Below, in pieces: positions 23,477-32,394 of a stretch of 64,000 bases of DNA. The stretch is from the NCBI GenBank assembly GCA_026014705.1, contig JAOZHU010000015.1, positions 62,001 to 126,000 on the forward strand. Direction: 5' to 3'. The notes under the pieces were generated by a model. The model made no database searches. It saw nothing but the letters and a program-made list of their open reading frames with translations, and had not been told where the DNA came from. The stretch comes from Candidatus Bathyarchaeota archaeon. GTDB taxonomy: Archaea > Thermoproteota > Bathyarchaeia > Bathyarchaeales > Bathycorpusculaceae. Position numbers and translations under genes: made by a program. The number at the start of each line of letters is the position of its first letter. Position 1 is the first letter of the stretch.

Positions 23477-25825
23477 TTGACAAGTAAAAACGTGCACATG
23501 AAAATAGGCGAAATGAAGACCAGCACTGGTCTCGTCAAAAACCTTGAATTATCCATCGGCAAAATTGTCGATGACTCCTGGACAGAACCCATGGGACCCA
23601 CCCCCATGCCTTCAATATCCACTCTACGCGATTGGGACATGAAACTTCTCAACAAATACAAACCCTTCTACATGCCCGACTGCGACCTCTGCTGCCTCTG
23701 CACATTCGGCAAATGTGACCTGACAGCGGGAAAACGAGGCGCATGTGGCTTAGACATCGCAGCCCAATCATCTCGCATCGTGCTCATAGCCGCCAGCATC
23801 GGCGCCGCAACCCACACGGCACATGCACGCCACATGGTGGATCATCTAATCGAAAAATACGGTCGAAACTTTCCACTAGACGTAGGCGGCTTGAACATCA
23901 AGGTCGAGGCTCCAGTCACGAGGCTTGTTACTGGAATAAGACCTGAAAACCTCGGCGACTTGGATGAAGTTTTAGAATACTGCGAAACTCAAATTACTCA
24001 TTGTCTCTCAGCTGCCCACACGGGTCAAGAGGGAAGCAACTTGGATTTTGAGTCAAAAGCCTTCCACGCAGGAAGAATCGACCAAGTGGGCATGGAAGTC
24101 GCCGATATAGCGCAGGTTTCAGCTTTAGATTTCCCGAAAGCTGACCCTGAAGCCCCACTCATCGAAATGGGCATAGGCACAGTTGACACGTCAAAACCCG
24201 TTATCATGTGCATCGGACACAACGTGGTGCCTTCAGTAGGCATAATCGATTACATGAAAGAAAGCAAACTCGACGGCAAAATGGAAGTCGTCGGCTTGTG
24301 CTGCACCGCCTTCGATAACACACGCTATTATGACCGCGCAAAAATCGTCGGACCAATATCGTGGCAACTGCGTTTCGTACGCGGCGGATTCGCCGACGTA
24401 GTGGTTTTAGACGAGCAATGTATCCGAACAGACATTTTCAACGAAGCCGAACGCGTCAGAGCCCCGGTTATCGCTGCTTCAGAAAAGAACTGCATGGGCT
24501 TCAAAAACCGCACAAACGACCCAGCCGACGAGATAGTCGCCGACCTCGTAAGCGGCAAAGCCACCGGCGTCTTGATACTTGACCCTGAAAAAGTAGGCGA
24601 AGTCGCAGTCAAAGTAGCCAAACAAATAGCGCCAATCAGAAAGAAATACCGCGTTCTTCCCACAATCGAAGAAATCATAGCGCTTGCAAAAACCTGCAGA
24701 CAATGCAACTTGTGCCAAAGAAGCTGCCCGCAAGACCTCCAAATCCCCGCTGCCCTGAAAGCTGCTGCTGAGGGCAATCTTGCACCTCTAACTGACCTGT
24801 ACGAATCCTGCATCGGGTGCGGACGCTGCGAAGAAGCTTGTCCCGTCAAACTGCAAATACACAGTTACATAGTTAAAGCAGGCGAAAAATTCATGATTGA
24901 AGAAACAAACTTCTGCCGCTCTGGGCGAGGCGCCGTTCAAGACGTTGAAATTCGCAATGTTGGCAGTCCAATAGTGCTCGGCGAAATCCCAGGAATACTT
25001 GCAGTTGTAGGCTGCAGTAACTATCCGAAAGGCGGCAAAGACGTTTACGACATATGCCGAGAATTCGCCAGTCGCCGCTACATCGTGGTGACCTCTGGCT
25101 GCTCAGCCATGTCCGCAGGCTCATACAAGAACTCAGAAGGCAAAACACTCTACGAAGAATTTCCAGGCGGATTCGAAGCAGGCGGCGTCCTCAACGTGGG
25201 TTCATGCGTAGCTAACTCGCACATAGCAGGCGCAGCCATAAAAGTAGCTAACATATTCGCCAAACGCAACCTGCGCGGGAACTATGAGGAAATAGCTGAT
25301 TACATACACAACCGCTTAGGCGCCGTAGGCTTAGCGTGGGGTGCTTACTCGCAGAAGGCAGCATCAATTGCTGCTGGTTTCTGGAGCTTAGGCGTTCCAG
25401 TGCTTGTCGGTCCGCACGGCAGCAAATACCGGCGCATGCTCTTGGGCAGGGCAGATAAGCCTGAAAATTGGGAAGTTTACGATGCACGCACAGGCGACAA
25501 AGTCAATGTTGGACCTGCACCTGAGCATTTGTTCCAGACGGTTGAAACGCCACAGGAAGCAATGGTTCAAATTGCAAAGTTGTGCATCAGACCGAACGAC
25601 ACTTGGAAAGGACGCAGCATCAAGTTGAGCCACTACATTGACTTGCACAAGCGTCATTATGGCTGTATGCCGCAGGACCTGCACTTGTTTGTGCGCACTA
25701 TGGCTGATGTGCCAATGACCATGAAGGATGAGGTTACCAAGATACTGGAAGCGAAAGGCTGGAAGGAAACAGTTATTCCAGACCCGACATTGCTTCCTAG
25801 AATGATACGCAAGAAGAAGGAGTGA
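23477..25825 (+). CDS. cdhA: CODH/ACS complex alpha subunit (CO dehydrogenase)
   Basis: 782 residues, the usual length of CdhA. It oxidises CO or reduces CO2 at a Ni-Fe-S C-cluster and passes electrons through [4Fe-4S] clusters. Visible: the N-terminal Cys-rich segment CDLCCLCTFGKCDL (about 68-81), later IMCIGHNVVPSVGII, and a two-cluster ferredoxin insert CRQCNLCQRSCPQ and CIGCGRCEEACPV (about 410-460). Further cysteines in VVGCSNYP, VTSGCSAMSAG and NVGSCVANSHIAGAA are C-cluster ligands in the family. The start is TTG, about ten bases after GAGG at 23464. It is followed by cdhB after 7 bases and heads the cdhABCDE operon. The 3' quarter is less A/C-rich than the rest. Confidence 0.97.
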   Translation: MTSKNVHMKIGEMKTSTGLVKNLELSIGKIVDDSWTEPMGPTPMPSISTLRDWDMKLLNKYKPFYMPDCDLCCLCTFGKCDLTAGKRGACGLDIAAQSSRIVLIAASIGAATHTAHARHMVDHLIEKYGRNFPLDVGGLNIKVEAPVTRLVTGIRPENLGDLDEVLEYCETQITHCLSAAHTGQEGSNLDFESKAFHAGRIDQVGMEVADIAQVSALDFPKADPEAPLIEMGIGTVDTSKPVIMCIGHNVVPSVGIIDYMKESKLDGKMEVVGLCCTAFDNTRYYDRAKIVGPISWQLRFVRGGFADVVVLDEQCIRTDIFNEAERVRAPVIAASEKNCMGFKNRTNDPADEIVADLVSGKATGVLILDPEKVGEVAVKVAKQIAPIRKKYRVLPTIEEIIALAKTCRQCNLCQRSCPQDLQIPAALKAAAEGNLAPLTDLYESCIGCGRCEEACPVKLQIHSYIVKAGEKFMIEETNFCRSGRGAVQDVEIRNVGSPIVLGEIPGILAVVGCSNYPKGGKDVYDICREFASRRYIVVTSGCSAMSAGSYKNSEGKTLYEEFPGGFEAGGVLNVGSCVANSHIAGAAIKVANIFAKRNLRGNYEEIADYIHNRLGAVGLAWGAYSQKAASIAAGFWSLGVPVLVGPHGSKYRRMLLGRADKPENWEVYDARTGDKVNVGPAPEHLFQTVETPQEAMVQIAKLCIRPNDTWKGRSIKLSHYIDLHKRHYGCMPQDLHLFVRTMADVPMTMKDEVTKILEAKGWKETVIPDPTLLPRMIRKKKE

Positions 25826-25832
25826 TGTTGAA

Positions 25833-26375
25833 ATGTCGTGTGAACCTTGGCAATGTTCAGAAATAGCCGCAACGAAAAAAGCAAACCCGATACAGAAGCC
25901 TGAAGTGGCAGTAGCGATGATAAAGAAAGCCGCTCGCCCCATACTAATCGTGGGCAGCAACGCCACTGAACGCTGGATGGAAGGCAAACAACTCATTGAC
26001 TATATCATAGACTTCGCCAAAGCCTCAAAAGTCCCCGTAGTAGCCACAGCGCATATGGTCGGCGAATTCCTTAAACGCGGTTATGAACCAGCAGCGTTCA
26101 TGTCAGCAATGGATATAGGCAATCGCTTGGTTGACCCATCGTGGCAGGGGCTTGACGGCAAAGGTCACCCTGACTTGGCTTTGTTCGTTGGTTTGCCCTA
26201 CTACATGGAAGCGTTGATTCTGTGCGGTCTCAAACATTTCGCTCCCGATTTTCGAACCATAACCTTAGATAACCTGTATCACGCACATGCTAGCTGGTCT
26301 TTCCCAAACGCAACTTTGGAGGACTGGGCTAACAACCTTAAAGTCATGACTCAAAAATTTGAAGGAGGACAATAA
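25833..26375 (+). CDS. cdhB: CODH/ACS complex epsilon subunit
   Basis: 180 residues with a Rossmann-like fold (AARPILIVGSNATERW, VPVVATAHMVGEF, PDLALFVGLPYYMEALI). The epsilon subunit is found only in archaeal-type complexes, where it binds the alpha subunit and may help electron flow to FAD or ferredoxin. It lies between cdhA (7-base gap) and cdhC (start 2 bases after its stop), the typical alpha-epsilon-beta order. Confidence 0.95.
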   Translation: MSCEPWQCSEIAATKKANPIQKPEVAVAMIKKAARPILIVGSNATERWMEGKQLIDYIIDFAKASKVPVVATAHMVGEFLKRGYEPAAFMSAMDIGNRLVDPSWQGLDGKGHPDLALFVGLPYYMEALILCGLKHFAPDFRTITLDNLYHAHASWSFPNATLEDWANNLKVMTQKFEGGQ

Positions 26376-26376
26376 A

Positions 26377-27780
26377 ATGTCAATGTTTAAAGATATACCC
26401 GTCGACGTCGGCGTAATCTACGAAGGCGAACGCATACGCAGAAACGACATGCAAGTGGAACTCGGAGGACCAACCATGAAAGAAAAATTCGAACTAGCCA
26501 AAGTAAGAACCCCTGATGAAATAGAAGATGGAAAAGTAATCATAATCGGCCCCGACATCAAAGACCTGAAGGAAGGCGGCGCCTACCCGCTCGGCATACT
26601 CGTTGAAGCCGCAGGCAAAACGCTGGACCAAGGACTCGAAGGCGTCATCGAGAGGCGCATACACGGCTACATGAACTACATCGAAGGCTTCATGCACCTC
26701 AACCAGCGCTACGACATCTGGATACGCCTAGGCAAGAAATCTTTCCAGAAAGGCTTGAACAGCTTCGAGTACATCGGCAAAGTGCTGTACAGGCTTTTCA
26801 AGAGCGAACTTCCAATAATCGAGAAAGTGCAAATAACCTTCATCACAGACCCCGCAAAAATCAAAGAAATGTACCCCGTAGCACTGCAGGAATATGAAGC
26901 ACGCGACGCTAAAGCGAGGGGCTTGAAAGACGAGGAAGTTGACAAATTCTACGGATGCGTCCTGTGCCAATCATTCGCTCCAAGCCACGTGTGCGTAATC
27001 ACTCCACAACGCTACTCGAACTGCGGCGCGATAAGCTGGTTTGACGGTCGCGCATCCGCAAGCATCGACCCCAAAGGACCAGTGTTCGAAATAGAAAGAG
27101 GCGAAGTGCTGAACGCTGAAAAAGGCGAATTCGCAGGCGTGAACGAAGCCGTCAAAAAGCGAACGCTGGGCGAAGTAAACCAAGTGTGGTTCTACACCGC
27201 GTTTGACCACCCGCACACTTCATGCGGCTGCTTCGAAGCAGTAGCATTTTACATCCCTGAAGTTGACGGCTTCGGCGTAGTAAACAGAAGCTTCAAAGGC
27301 ACAACCGTGAACGGCTTGCCCTTCTCAACCTTAGCTGACTCCACAGCAGGCGGCAGACAAATCGACGGCTTCCACGGCATGTCCATCGAGTACATGCGCT
27401 CCAAGAAGTTCCTGTCGGCTGACGGCGGATGGAACCGCGTCGTGTGGCTACCTAAAGAAGTCAAAGAACGCGTCAAAGACTTCATACCCGCAGACATTGT
27501 TGATAAAATAGCTACCGAAGAAAACGCACAGAACATTGATGCCTTGAAAGCATTCCTGAAAGAGAAAAACCACCCCGTAGTAGCAAGATGGACTGCAGAA
27601 GCGCCAGCGGCGGAAGAAGCGGGAGCCGAAGCAAAAGAGGAAGAAGGCGCAATGGTGCCCGTGGCGACAGCAGCAACTTTGCCGATAATGGCTGGTGGCT
27701 TCAAAATAATCCTTAAAGACGCGAAAATCTACGCTAAAAAAGTCATTGTTCGCTCGATGAAAGACGAGAAGAAAAGCTAA
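26377..27780 (+). CDS. cdhC: CODH/ACS complex beta subunit (acetyl-CoA synthase)
   Basis: 467 residues from ATG 26377, with GGAGG at 26364-26368 nine bases upstream; the frame is open six codons earlier. CdhC holds the A-cluster, where CO, a methyl group and CoA form acetyl-CoA. Cysteines of the A-cluster are in YGCVLCQSFAPSHVC (about 188-202), YSNCGAISWFDGRASAS and HTSCGCFEAV (about 278-287). The C-terminus is an acidic Ala/Glu-rich linker (about 405-425) and a short ending domain, normal for archaeal CdhC. The N-terminal domain of the bacterial enzyme is absent, as expected for archaea. Confidence 0.97.
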   Translation: MSMFKDIPVDVGVIYEGERIRRNDMQVELGGPTMKEKFELAKVRTPDEIEDGKVIIIGPDIKDLKEGGAYPLGILVEAAGKTLDQGLEGVIERRIHGYMNYIEGFMHLNQRYDIWIRLGKKSFQKGLNSFEYIGKVLYRLFKSELPIIEKVQITFITDPAKIKEMYPVALQEYEARDAKARGLKDEEVDKFYGCVLCQSFAPSHVCVITPQRYSNCGAISWFDGRASASIDPKGPVFEIERGEVLNAEKGEFAGVNEAVKKRTLGEVNQVWFYTAFDHPHTSCGCFEAVAFYIPEVDGFGVVNRSFKGTTVNGLPFSTLADSTAGGRQIDGFHGMSIEYMRSKKFLSADGGWNRVVWLPKEVKERVKDFIPADIVDKIATEENAQNIDALKAFLKEKNHPVVARWTAEAPAAEEAGAEAKEEEGAMVPVATAATLPIMAGGFKIILKDAKIYAKKVIVRSMKDEKKS

Positions 27781-27795
27781 ACAAGGTGAAGCCTT

Positions 27796-29013
27796 TTGGC
27801 TGACAAAAAGAAAAAAGAAGAGGACGCTGGACTGCCGTTCAGCCCTGACTTGCTGGAGCTTCTGGCGAAGTTTCAGGAAATTGAGCTGGAAGACTTCATG
27901 CTTGAAGCAGGCGACTTGGAGCTGTGGATGGAATCAGGCGCTTTACCCGCGCAGCTTCTGCCCAAAACAAAAGCCGCTGCGCTGAAGGCCAAACCACTGG
28001 CGCTTATGGCTACCAAATTCCTGCCACCAATCGAAACTTACTCAGGCAAAATCGCCGAAGTCAAGCTTGGCGGAACCAAAGGCGAAGGCGGCACACGCGG
28101 CAAATCCATAATAATCGGCGGCGAAACAGCGCCTGCGTTTTACACGTTTGAGAAGCCCGTGCTTCATCCGCCCGTAGTGACACTTGACGTTTTCGACATG
28201 GAAGTCCCCTTATCCAAGGCCGTGAAAATGCACGTGAAAGACGTTGTAGGCGACCCTGCTGCTTGGGCTAAGCTCGCAGTTGAAAAGTTCGGCGCCGACA
28301 TGGTAACAGTCCACCTAATCAGCATAGACCCGCTGCTGAAGGACGCCACGCCAAAAGCTGCAGTTAAAACCGTAGAGGAAATTACGCAGGCTGTTGACGT
28401 GCCCTTAGTAATCGGCGGATGCGGCGACCCAGTGAAAGACGCAGACGTATTCGCGGAAATCACTGAAACCTTCGCTGGTGAACGTTTCCTCATAAGCTCA
28501 ATAACACGGGACATGGATGTGGAACGCTGCGCCAAATTCGTCAAAAAGAACGGCCACGTAGCATTGTCTTTCACACCCATGGACTTGAACCTAGCACGTG
28601 AGCTTAATCGTAGACTGTATGACTTTCTAGGCAAAGAAGACATAATCATGGACTTGACAACTGCAGCGTTGGGCTACGGCTTGGATTACGCTTTTACTAA
28701 CATGGAACGCGCTAGACTAGCAGGTTTAATGGGTGACGTTGAACTTGCGCACCCCATGTCTTCTGGAACCACGAACGCTTGGGCTGCACGGGAAGCGTGG
28801 CTCAAGATGGCGCCTGAGTGGGAACCCCGCGAGCTCAGGGGTCCGCTGTGGGAAGTAACCACCGCTCTTACACTGCTGCTTGCTGGCGTGGACTTGTTCA
28901 TGATGATGCATCCTGCCGCGGTGAAAACATTGAAGGACGTAACTGCCAAGCTCGTGAGCGGCAAAAAAGCAGACACAAGCAAATTCGCAAACTGGGTTTC
29001 CCTTAAACCGTGA
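27796..29013 (+). CDS. cdhD: CODH/ACS complex delta subunit (corrinoid Fe-S protein, small)
   Basis: 405 residues from TTG. CdhD pairs with CdhE in the corrinoid iron-sulfur protein that carries the methyl group from tetrahydromethanopterin to CdhC. A variable charged N-terminus (about 1-65) precedes a TIM barrel. Motifs: GGTKGEGGTRGKSIIIGGE, PPVVTLDVFDMEVPLS, FGADMVTVHLISIDP, VPLVIGGCGDPVKDADVF, and at the end ELAHPMSSGTTNAWAAREAWL. It is 15 bases after cdhC and 24 before cdhE. The many Met and Ala codons and the length fit the archaeal family. Confidence 0.96.
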   Translation: MADKKKKEEDAGLPFSPDLLELLAKFQEIELEDFMLEAGDLELWMESGALPAQLLPKTKAAALKAKPLALMATKFLPPIETYSGKIAEVKLGGTKGEGGTRGKSIIIGGETAPAFYTFEKPVLHPPVVTLDVFDMEVPLSKAVKMHVKDVVGDPAAWAKLAVEKFGADMVTVHLISIDPLLKDATPKAAVKTVEEITQAVDVPLVIGGCGDPVKDADVFAEITETFAGERFLISSITRDMDVERCAKFVKKNGHVALSFTPMDLNLARELNRRLYDFLGKEDIIMDLTTAALGYGLDYAFTNMERARLAGLMGDVELAHPMSSGTTNAWAAREAWLKMAPEWEPRELRGPLWEVTTALTLLLAGVDLFMMMHPAAVKTLKDVTAKLVSGKKADTSKFANWVSLKP

Positions 29014-29037
29014 GACCATTTGGAGCTGTGAAAAAAT

Positions 29038-30468
29038 ATGACTGAACGCGAAGGAAAAAAAGCTGGAATAAAAGAATTAAGCCCCATAGACATTTACAAA
29101 CTTCTCCCCAAGACCAACTGCAAGGAATGCGGGCAAGAAAACTGCATGGCATTCGCCACCAAAATCGTTAACCGCGAAGTCTCGATTGACCAGTGCCCGC
29201 CGCTAAGGAAGAAAGAGCACGAGAAGGCTTACAAACAGCTGAAGGAAATGCTGAAACCCGCGGTCAAAGAAGTAGTAGTGGGCGTCGGCGAAAAAGCCGT
29301 GAAACTCGGCGGAAAACTCGTCATGTACCGACACGAATTCACATACTTCAACCCAACAGCCATAGCCATTGACGTTACTGACGAAATGTCTACTGACGAG
29401 ATTGCCAACCGCATAAAACGAGCTGAACAATTCAGCTACGAGTACATCGGTTATACACTAAAGCTGGACATGATTGCTGTCCGCTCCACATCAGGCGACG
29501 CAGAGAAATTCAAGGCTGCCGTCAAGAAAGTAGCCGAAACCACTCAGTTGCCGCTGATACTGTGCTCTTTGAACGCGAACGTTCTTGAGTCCGGGTTGAT
29601 GGCTGCTCCAAAAGCAAGGCCTCTCTTGTATGCGGCGACACTGGATAACTGGAAAGACATGGCTGAGCTGGCGCTAATGTACAATTGCCCGCTTGTGGTT
29701 TCTGCGCCGAACGACTTGGACACACTGGTGTCTTTAGCTAAAACGCTGCTGGCTTACGGCGTTCAAGACTTGGTTTTGGACCCTGGTACTTTCCTGAACG
29801 ACGGCTTAGCTGATACACTCAACAATTTCACGATGCTGCGCAGGGCAGCGTGCAAAGGCGGCGAGGAACTTGCTGGCTTCCCATTAATGGGCGTCCCAAT
29901 GGTCGCTTGGATGGACAAAGGCGATACGGCAGAAGAAATCGTGAAATGGCGTGAAGCTTACTCCGCAGCCATTCTGATTGTCCGCTACGCAGATGTAGTC
30001 GTGATGCACGGTACCGACGGCTGGGCTCTTTTGCCTAACACCGTGCTTCGGCAGAACATTTACACTGACCCGCGGAAGCCCGTGGCGGTGGAGCCTGGTC
30101 TGAAGGTGTTCGGTACTCCAGATGAGAATTCGCCGGTGTTCTTCACCACGAACTTTGCGTTGACGTACTACACTGTTGCTTCAGATATTGAAAGCTCAAA
30201 GATGAACGCGTACTTGGTGGTTGTTGAAACCGAAGGCTCAGCGGTGGACAGTGGTGTGGCAGGGCGCAAGCTGACAGCAGACAAAGTTGCCGACGCCATA
30301 AAAGCGTCAGGCGTGGAAAGCAAGGTTAAACACAGGAAACTCATCATCCCAGGCAAGGCGTCAAGGATAAGCGGCGAAATCGAAGAGCTCAGCGGCTGGA
30401 AAGTCCTAGTTGGTCCACGCGACTCCTCGGAAATACCTAAGTACATAATAGACAAGTGGCAACCCTAA
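29038..30468 (+). CDS. cdhE: CODH/ACS complex gamma subunit (corrinoid Fe-S protein, large)
   Basis: 476 residues. The N-terminal [4Fe-4S] domain has the cysteine pattern TNCKECGQENCMAFA...CPPL (about residues 23-60). The middle is a TIM barrel, and the C-terminal third is the corrinoid-binding domain (ANFALTYYTVASDIES and following). CdhE accepts the methyl group onto cobalt and delivers it to the A-cluster. It is the last gene of the operon; a T-rich stretch follows (30478-30492). Confidence 0.96.
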   Translation: MTEREGKKAGIKELSPIDIYKLLPKTNCKECGQENCMAFATKIVNREVSIDQCPPLRKKEHEKAYKQLKEMLKPAVKEVVVGVGEKAVKLGGKLVMYRHEFTYFNPTAIAIDVTDEMSTDEIANRIKRAEQFSYEYIGYTLKLDMIAVRSTSGDAEKFKAAVKKVAETTQLPLILCSLNANVLESGLMAAPKARPLLYAATLDNWKDMAELALMYNCPLVVSAPNDLDTLVSLAKTLLAYGVQDLVLDPGTFLNDGLADTLNNFTMLRRAACKGGEELAGFPLMGVPMVAWMDKGDTAEEIVKWREAYSAAILIVRYADVVVMHGTDGWALLPNTVLRQNIYTDPRKPVAVEPGLKVFGTPDENSPVFFTTNFALTYYTVASDIESSKMNAYLVVVETEGSAVDSGVAGRKLTADKVADAIKASGVESKVKHRKLIIPGKASRISGEIEELSGWKVLVGPRDSSEIPKYIIDKWQP

Positions 30469-30473
30469 AACTC

Positions 30474-30494
30474 GCCTTTTCCTTTTTTATTTCT
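30474..30494 (+). terminator. T-rich stretch after cdhE
   Basis: CGCCTTTTCCTTTTTTATTT just after the cdhE stop. Runs of T on the coding strand end transcription in archaea, so this is a plausible terminator of the cdh operon. Confidence 0.4.
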
Positions 30495-30554
30495 CGGGCT
30501 CTATATGCTTCCTCTTCTTTTGGGAAAAGTAACCCCTGCGACTTGCCTATACTT

Positions 30555-30617
30555 GGTTATAGCTGACGGGTTATCCGTGCAAAGTAGACACCGCACTTTC
30601 ATGAGGGAGCTATAGCC
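30555..30617. ncRNA. Candidate structured RNA between cdhE and the ferredoxin gene
   Basis: GGTTATAGCT (30555-30564) can pair with AGCTATAGCC (30608-30617), ten pairs with one wobble. Inside are two smaller hairpins: ACGG with CCGT (30566-30569 and 30575-30578) and AAAGT with ACTTT (30581-30585 and 30595-30599). This three-stem form lies between two convergent genes. It may be an RNA gene or a two-way terminator; pairing was judged by eye and no family was recognised. Confidence 0.3.
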
Positions 30618-30656
30618 TTCGATGACGTGATAACACCTCTTGGCTTTCCGCAGTCA

Positions 30657-31121
30657 TCATTGTTTTTTGCGCTTGTATCTTTCGCAATACGCTTCGGCTG
30701 TCGGGAAAACTTCTTTTACGCGTTCAACGCGTTTCTTTGCGTTAATCCTGTTCTCTAGCGAAATCAAGTCCCTTGGTTTGCTGAATTTTTCGGTTGTGCC
30801 GTCTTCCCGTTTACGCTTTACCTTTATGCAGTCGTCAACCATGCAGCTTAGCACGCAGGCTCCGCAGTAAACGCACAGATCCTCGGTGATTCCGACTTCG
30901 CCTGTTTTCCAATACAATGCGTTGGTGGGGCATGCTTTAATGCACAGTTTGCATTCGATGCCCCAGCATGTCCGTTTATCTATGCTTATGGTTCCTTCGG
31001 CGAAAAATTCTTTGACGCCTGTTGCTGCCAAAAGCTCTTCTCTTTGCTGCTTTTTCGCTTTGTCTCCGCTGTCTGACAGCAAATTGAATATGTCAACGTT
31101 AGAAGAGCTTTCCTGAGGCAT
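30657..31121 (-). CDS. Dicluster ferredoxin
   Basis: 154 residues. Two cysteine groups, CWGIECKLCIKACP (about 51-65) and CVYCGACVLSCMVDDC (about 80-95), fit two [4Fe-4S] clusters, although the first group has an unusual spacing (C-W-G-I-E-C). The N-terminal 40 residues are polar and the last 40 basic and helical, which suggests docking to a partner. Being beside the CODH/ACS operon but on the other strand, it could be an electron carrier for CODH. That link rests on position only. Confidence 0.82.
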   Translation of the reverse strand: MPQESSSNVDIFNLLSDSGDKAKKQQREELLAATGVKEFFAEGTISIDKRTCWGIECKLCIKACPTNALYWKTGEVGITEDLCVYCGACVLSCMVDDCIKVKRKREDGTTEKFSKPRDLISLENRINAKKRVERVKEVFPTAEAYCERYKRKKQ

Positions 31122-31278
31122 TCAAAGTCCTCTTCAACTGATTATGATTTAAAGCGTATACTATTGCTATGGATTATAATATCTTATCCCAACCCAATGG
31201 CAAAAACTAACATTTTGATGACCGAAACAAAGCCCTTATAACCTTCAGGAACCTCTTAACTCCAGTTGTGAATACGAA

Positions 31279-31464
31279 ATGTGCGAATTCAACGTAATCC
31301 TGAATGGAAAAACAGTTCATAAAGACGTGGTCTACGCAAAAGCCGAAGGCAACAATGTTACCGTGAAAAGCATAATGGGCGAAGTGAAGGAATTCAAAAA
31401 CTGCAAAATCATCGAAGTCGACGTGAACGCAACGCGTTTGGTCTTAACTTCCATAACCCCCTAA
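31279..31464 (+). CDS. cooT: CooT-like nickel-binding protein
   Basis: 61 residues beginning MCEFNVILNGK. CooT proteins are tiny beta-rich homodimers of about 60-66 residues that bind Ni through the N-terminal Cys2, retained here. The rest (VVYAKAEGNNVTVKSIMGEVKEFKNCKIIEVDV) fits the family in length and strand pattern. CooT helps deliver nickel to CODH. The location just after the cdh operon, together with two CooC-like ATPases before it, gives strong context. A TATA-like CTTATAA is at 31234, about 45 bases before the start, so it has its own promoter. Confidence 0.82.
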   Translation: MCEFNVILNGKTVHKDVVYAKAEGNNVTVKSIMGEVKEFKNCKIIEVDVNATRLVLTSITP

Positions 31465-31549
31465 AAAATACTGCCCTCTTTTTTGGTTCTCCCACCAAGC
31501 GCTTAACACTCGACACCCTGCAAACAAGTGCAAATCACTCAGGCATCTG

Positions 31550-32221
31550 CTAACTAATCGGCACAAGGTCACAGTAACAAAAGCGGTTTTCCCGCAGCAC
31601 AACCTCGCCTCTAGTGAACAATATCGGCTTGCCGAAAATTGGACCATCATACACGAACGAGTGAAATTCTCCGTTTTCACCGCACGGGTCAATATTAGCT
31701 GGCAAATCAGCCAAAAACTGCTTGTCAAACTCTCTTCCTGCGAACTCTTCTCCAAGACTATGCGTATCTACGCAGGTAATCACCGCTTTGAAACCCAAGT
31801 CCACGAATTCACTAGCCAGTTCATGAGTATTCCGTTTCCACAAAGGAAAAATGCCCCTTACCCCTATCTTCGCCAACATCTGTTCACGGTACTTCCTCAC
31901 ATCTTCCAAAAAGATGTCACCGAAAACCACAGAGAAAACGCCGCTGGCTAACTGTCTTGTAAAAATCTGCAACATCTTCCGTTCGTATTCCGCGTCCGAA
32001 ATACCCTTCGGAACAAGCATATGCTCCAGCGAGAAACCCAGCGCCTCCACTTGTTGCTCAAGCAAAACGCGGCGAACCCCGTGTATGCTGATTCTGTCAT
32101 AATCCTGCGTTACCGTTGTCAACAGCTTCAACACTTCATACCGCTTAATGTGCAAAACTTCGTAAAGCGCAAGAGCACTGTCTTTTCCACCGCTCCACGC
32201 AACTATCACTTTCTCGGGCAT
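31550..32221 (-). CDS. Dph6-like ATP pyrophosphatase (diphthine-ammonia ligase family)
   Basis: 223 residues with an adenine nucleotide alpha-hydrolase fold. The PP-loop SGGKDSALALYE is at residues 10-21, and GIFPLWKRNTHELASEF is the family's second hallmark; the C-terminal part has NGEFHSFVYDGPIF, found in Dph6. Dph6 amidates diphthine to diphthamide on elongation factor 2 using ATP and ammonia. The N-terminal half is typical of archaeal single-domain forms. Convergent with cooT. Confidence 0.85.
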   Translation of the reverse strand: MPEKVIVAWSGGKDSALALYEVLHIKRYEVLKLLTTVTQDYDRISIHGVRRVLLEQQVEALGFSLEHMLVPKGISDAEYERKMLQIFTRQLASGVFSVVFGDIFLEDVRKYREQMLAKIGVRGIFPLWKRNTHELASEFVDLGFKAVITCVDTHSLGEEFAGREFDKQFLADLPANIDPCGENGEFHSFVYDGPIFGKPILFTRGEVVLRENRFCYCDLVPIS

Positions 32222-32394
32222 AACTCGCGTACCACCCTCTTAAACCATCAAATGCCATCCCGCTTGTTCAGTAGCCAAAGACAGCTATTTATTCTCACCT
32301 GAACCCCTCTCAACCGCTTTACAGCACAGAAACCGTAGCTGCAGCCAATCTAAATATATGCCACTAAACACCAAGCATTTTGCAGGGTAAACCA

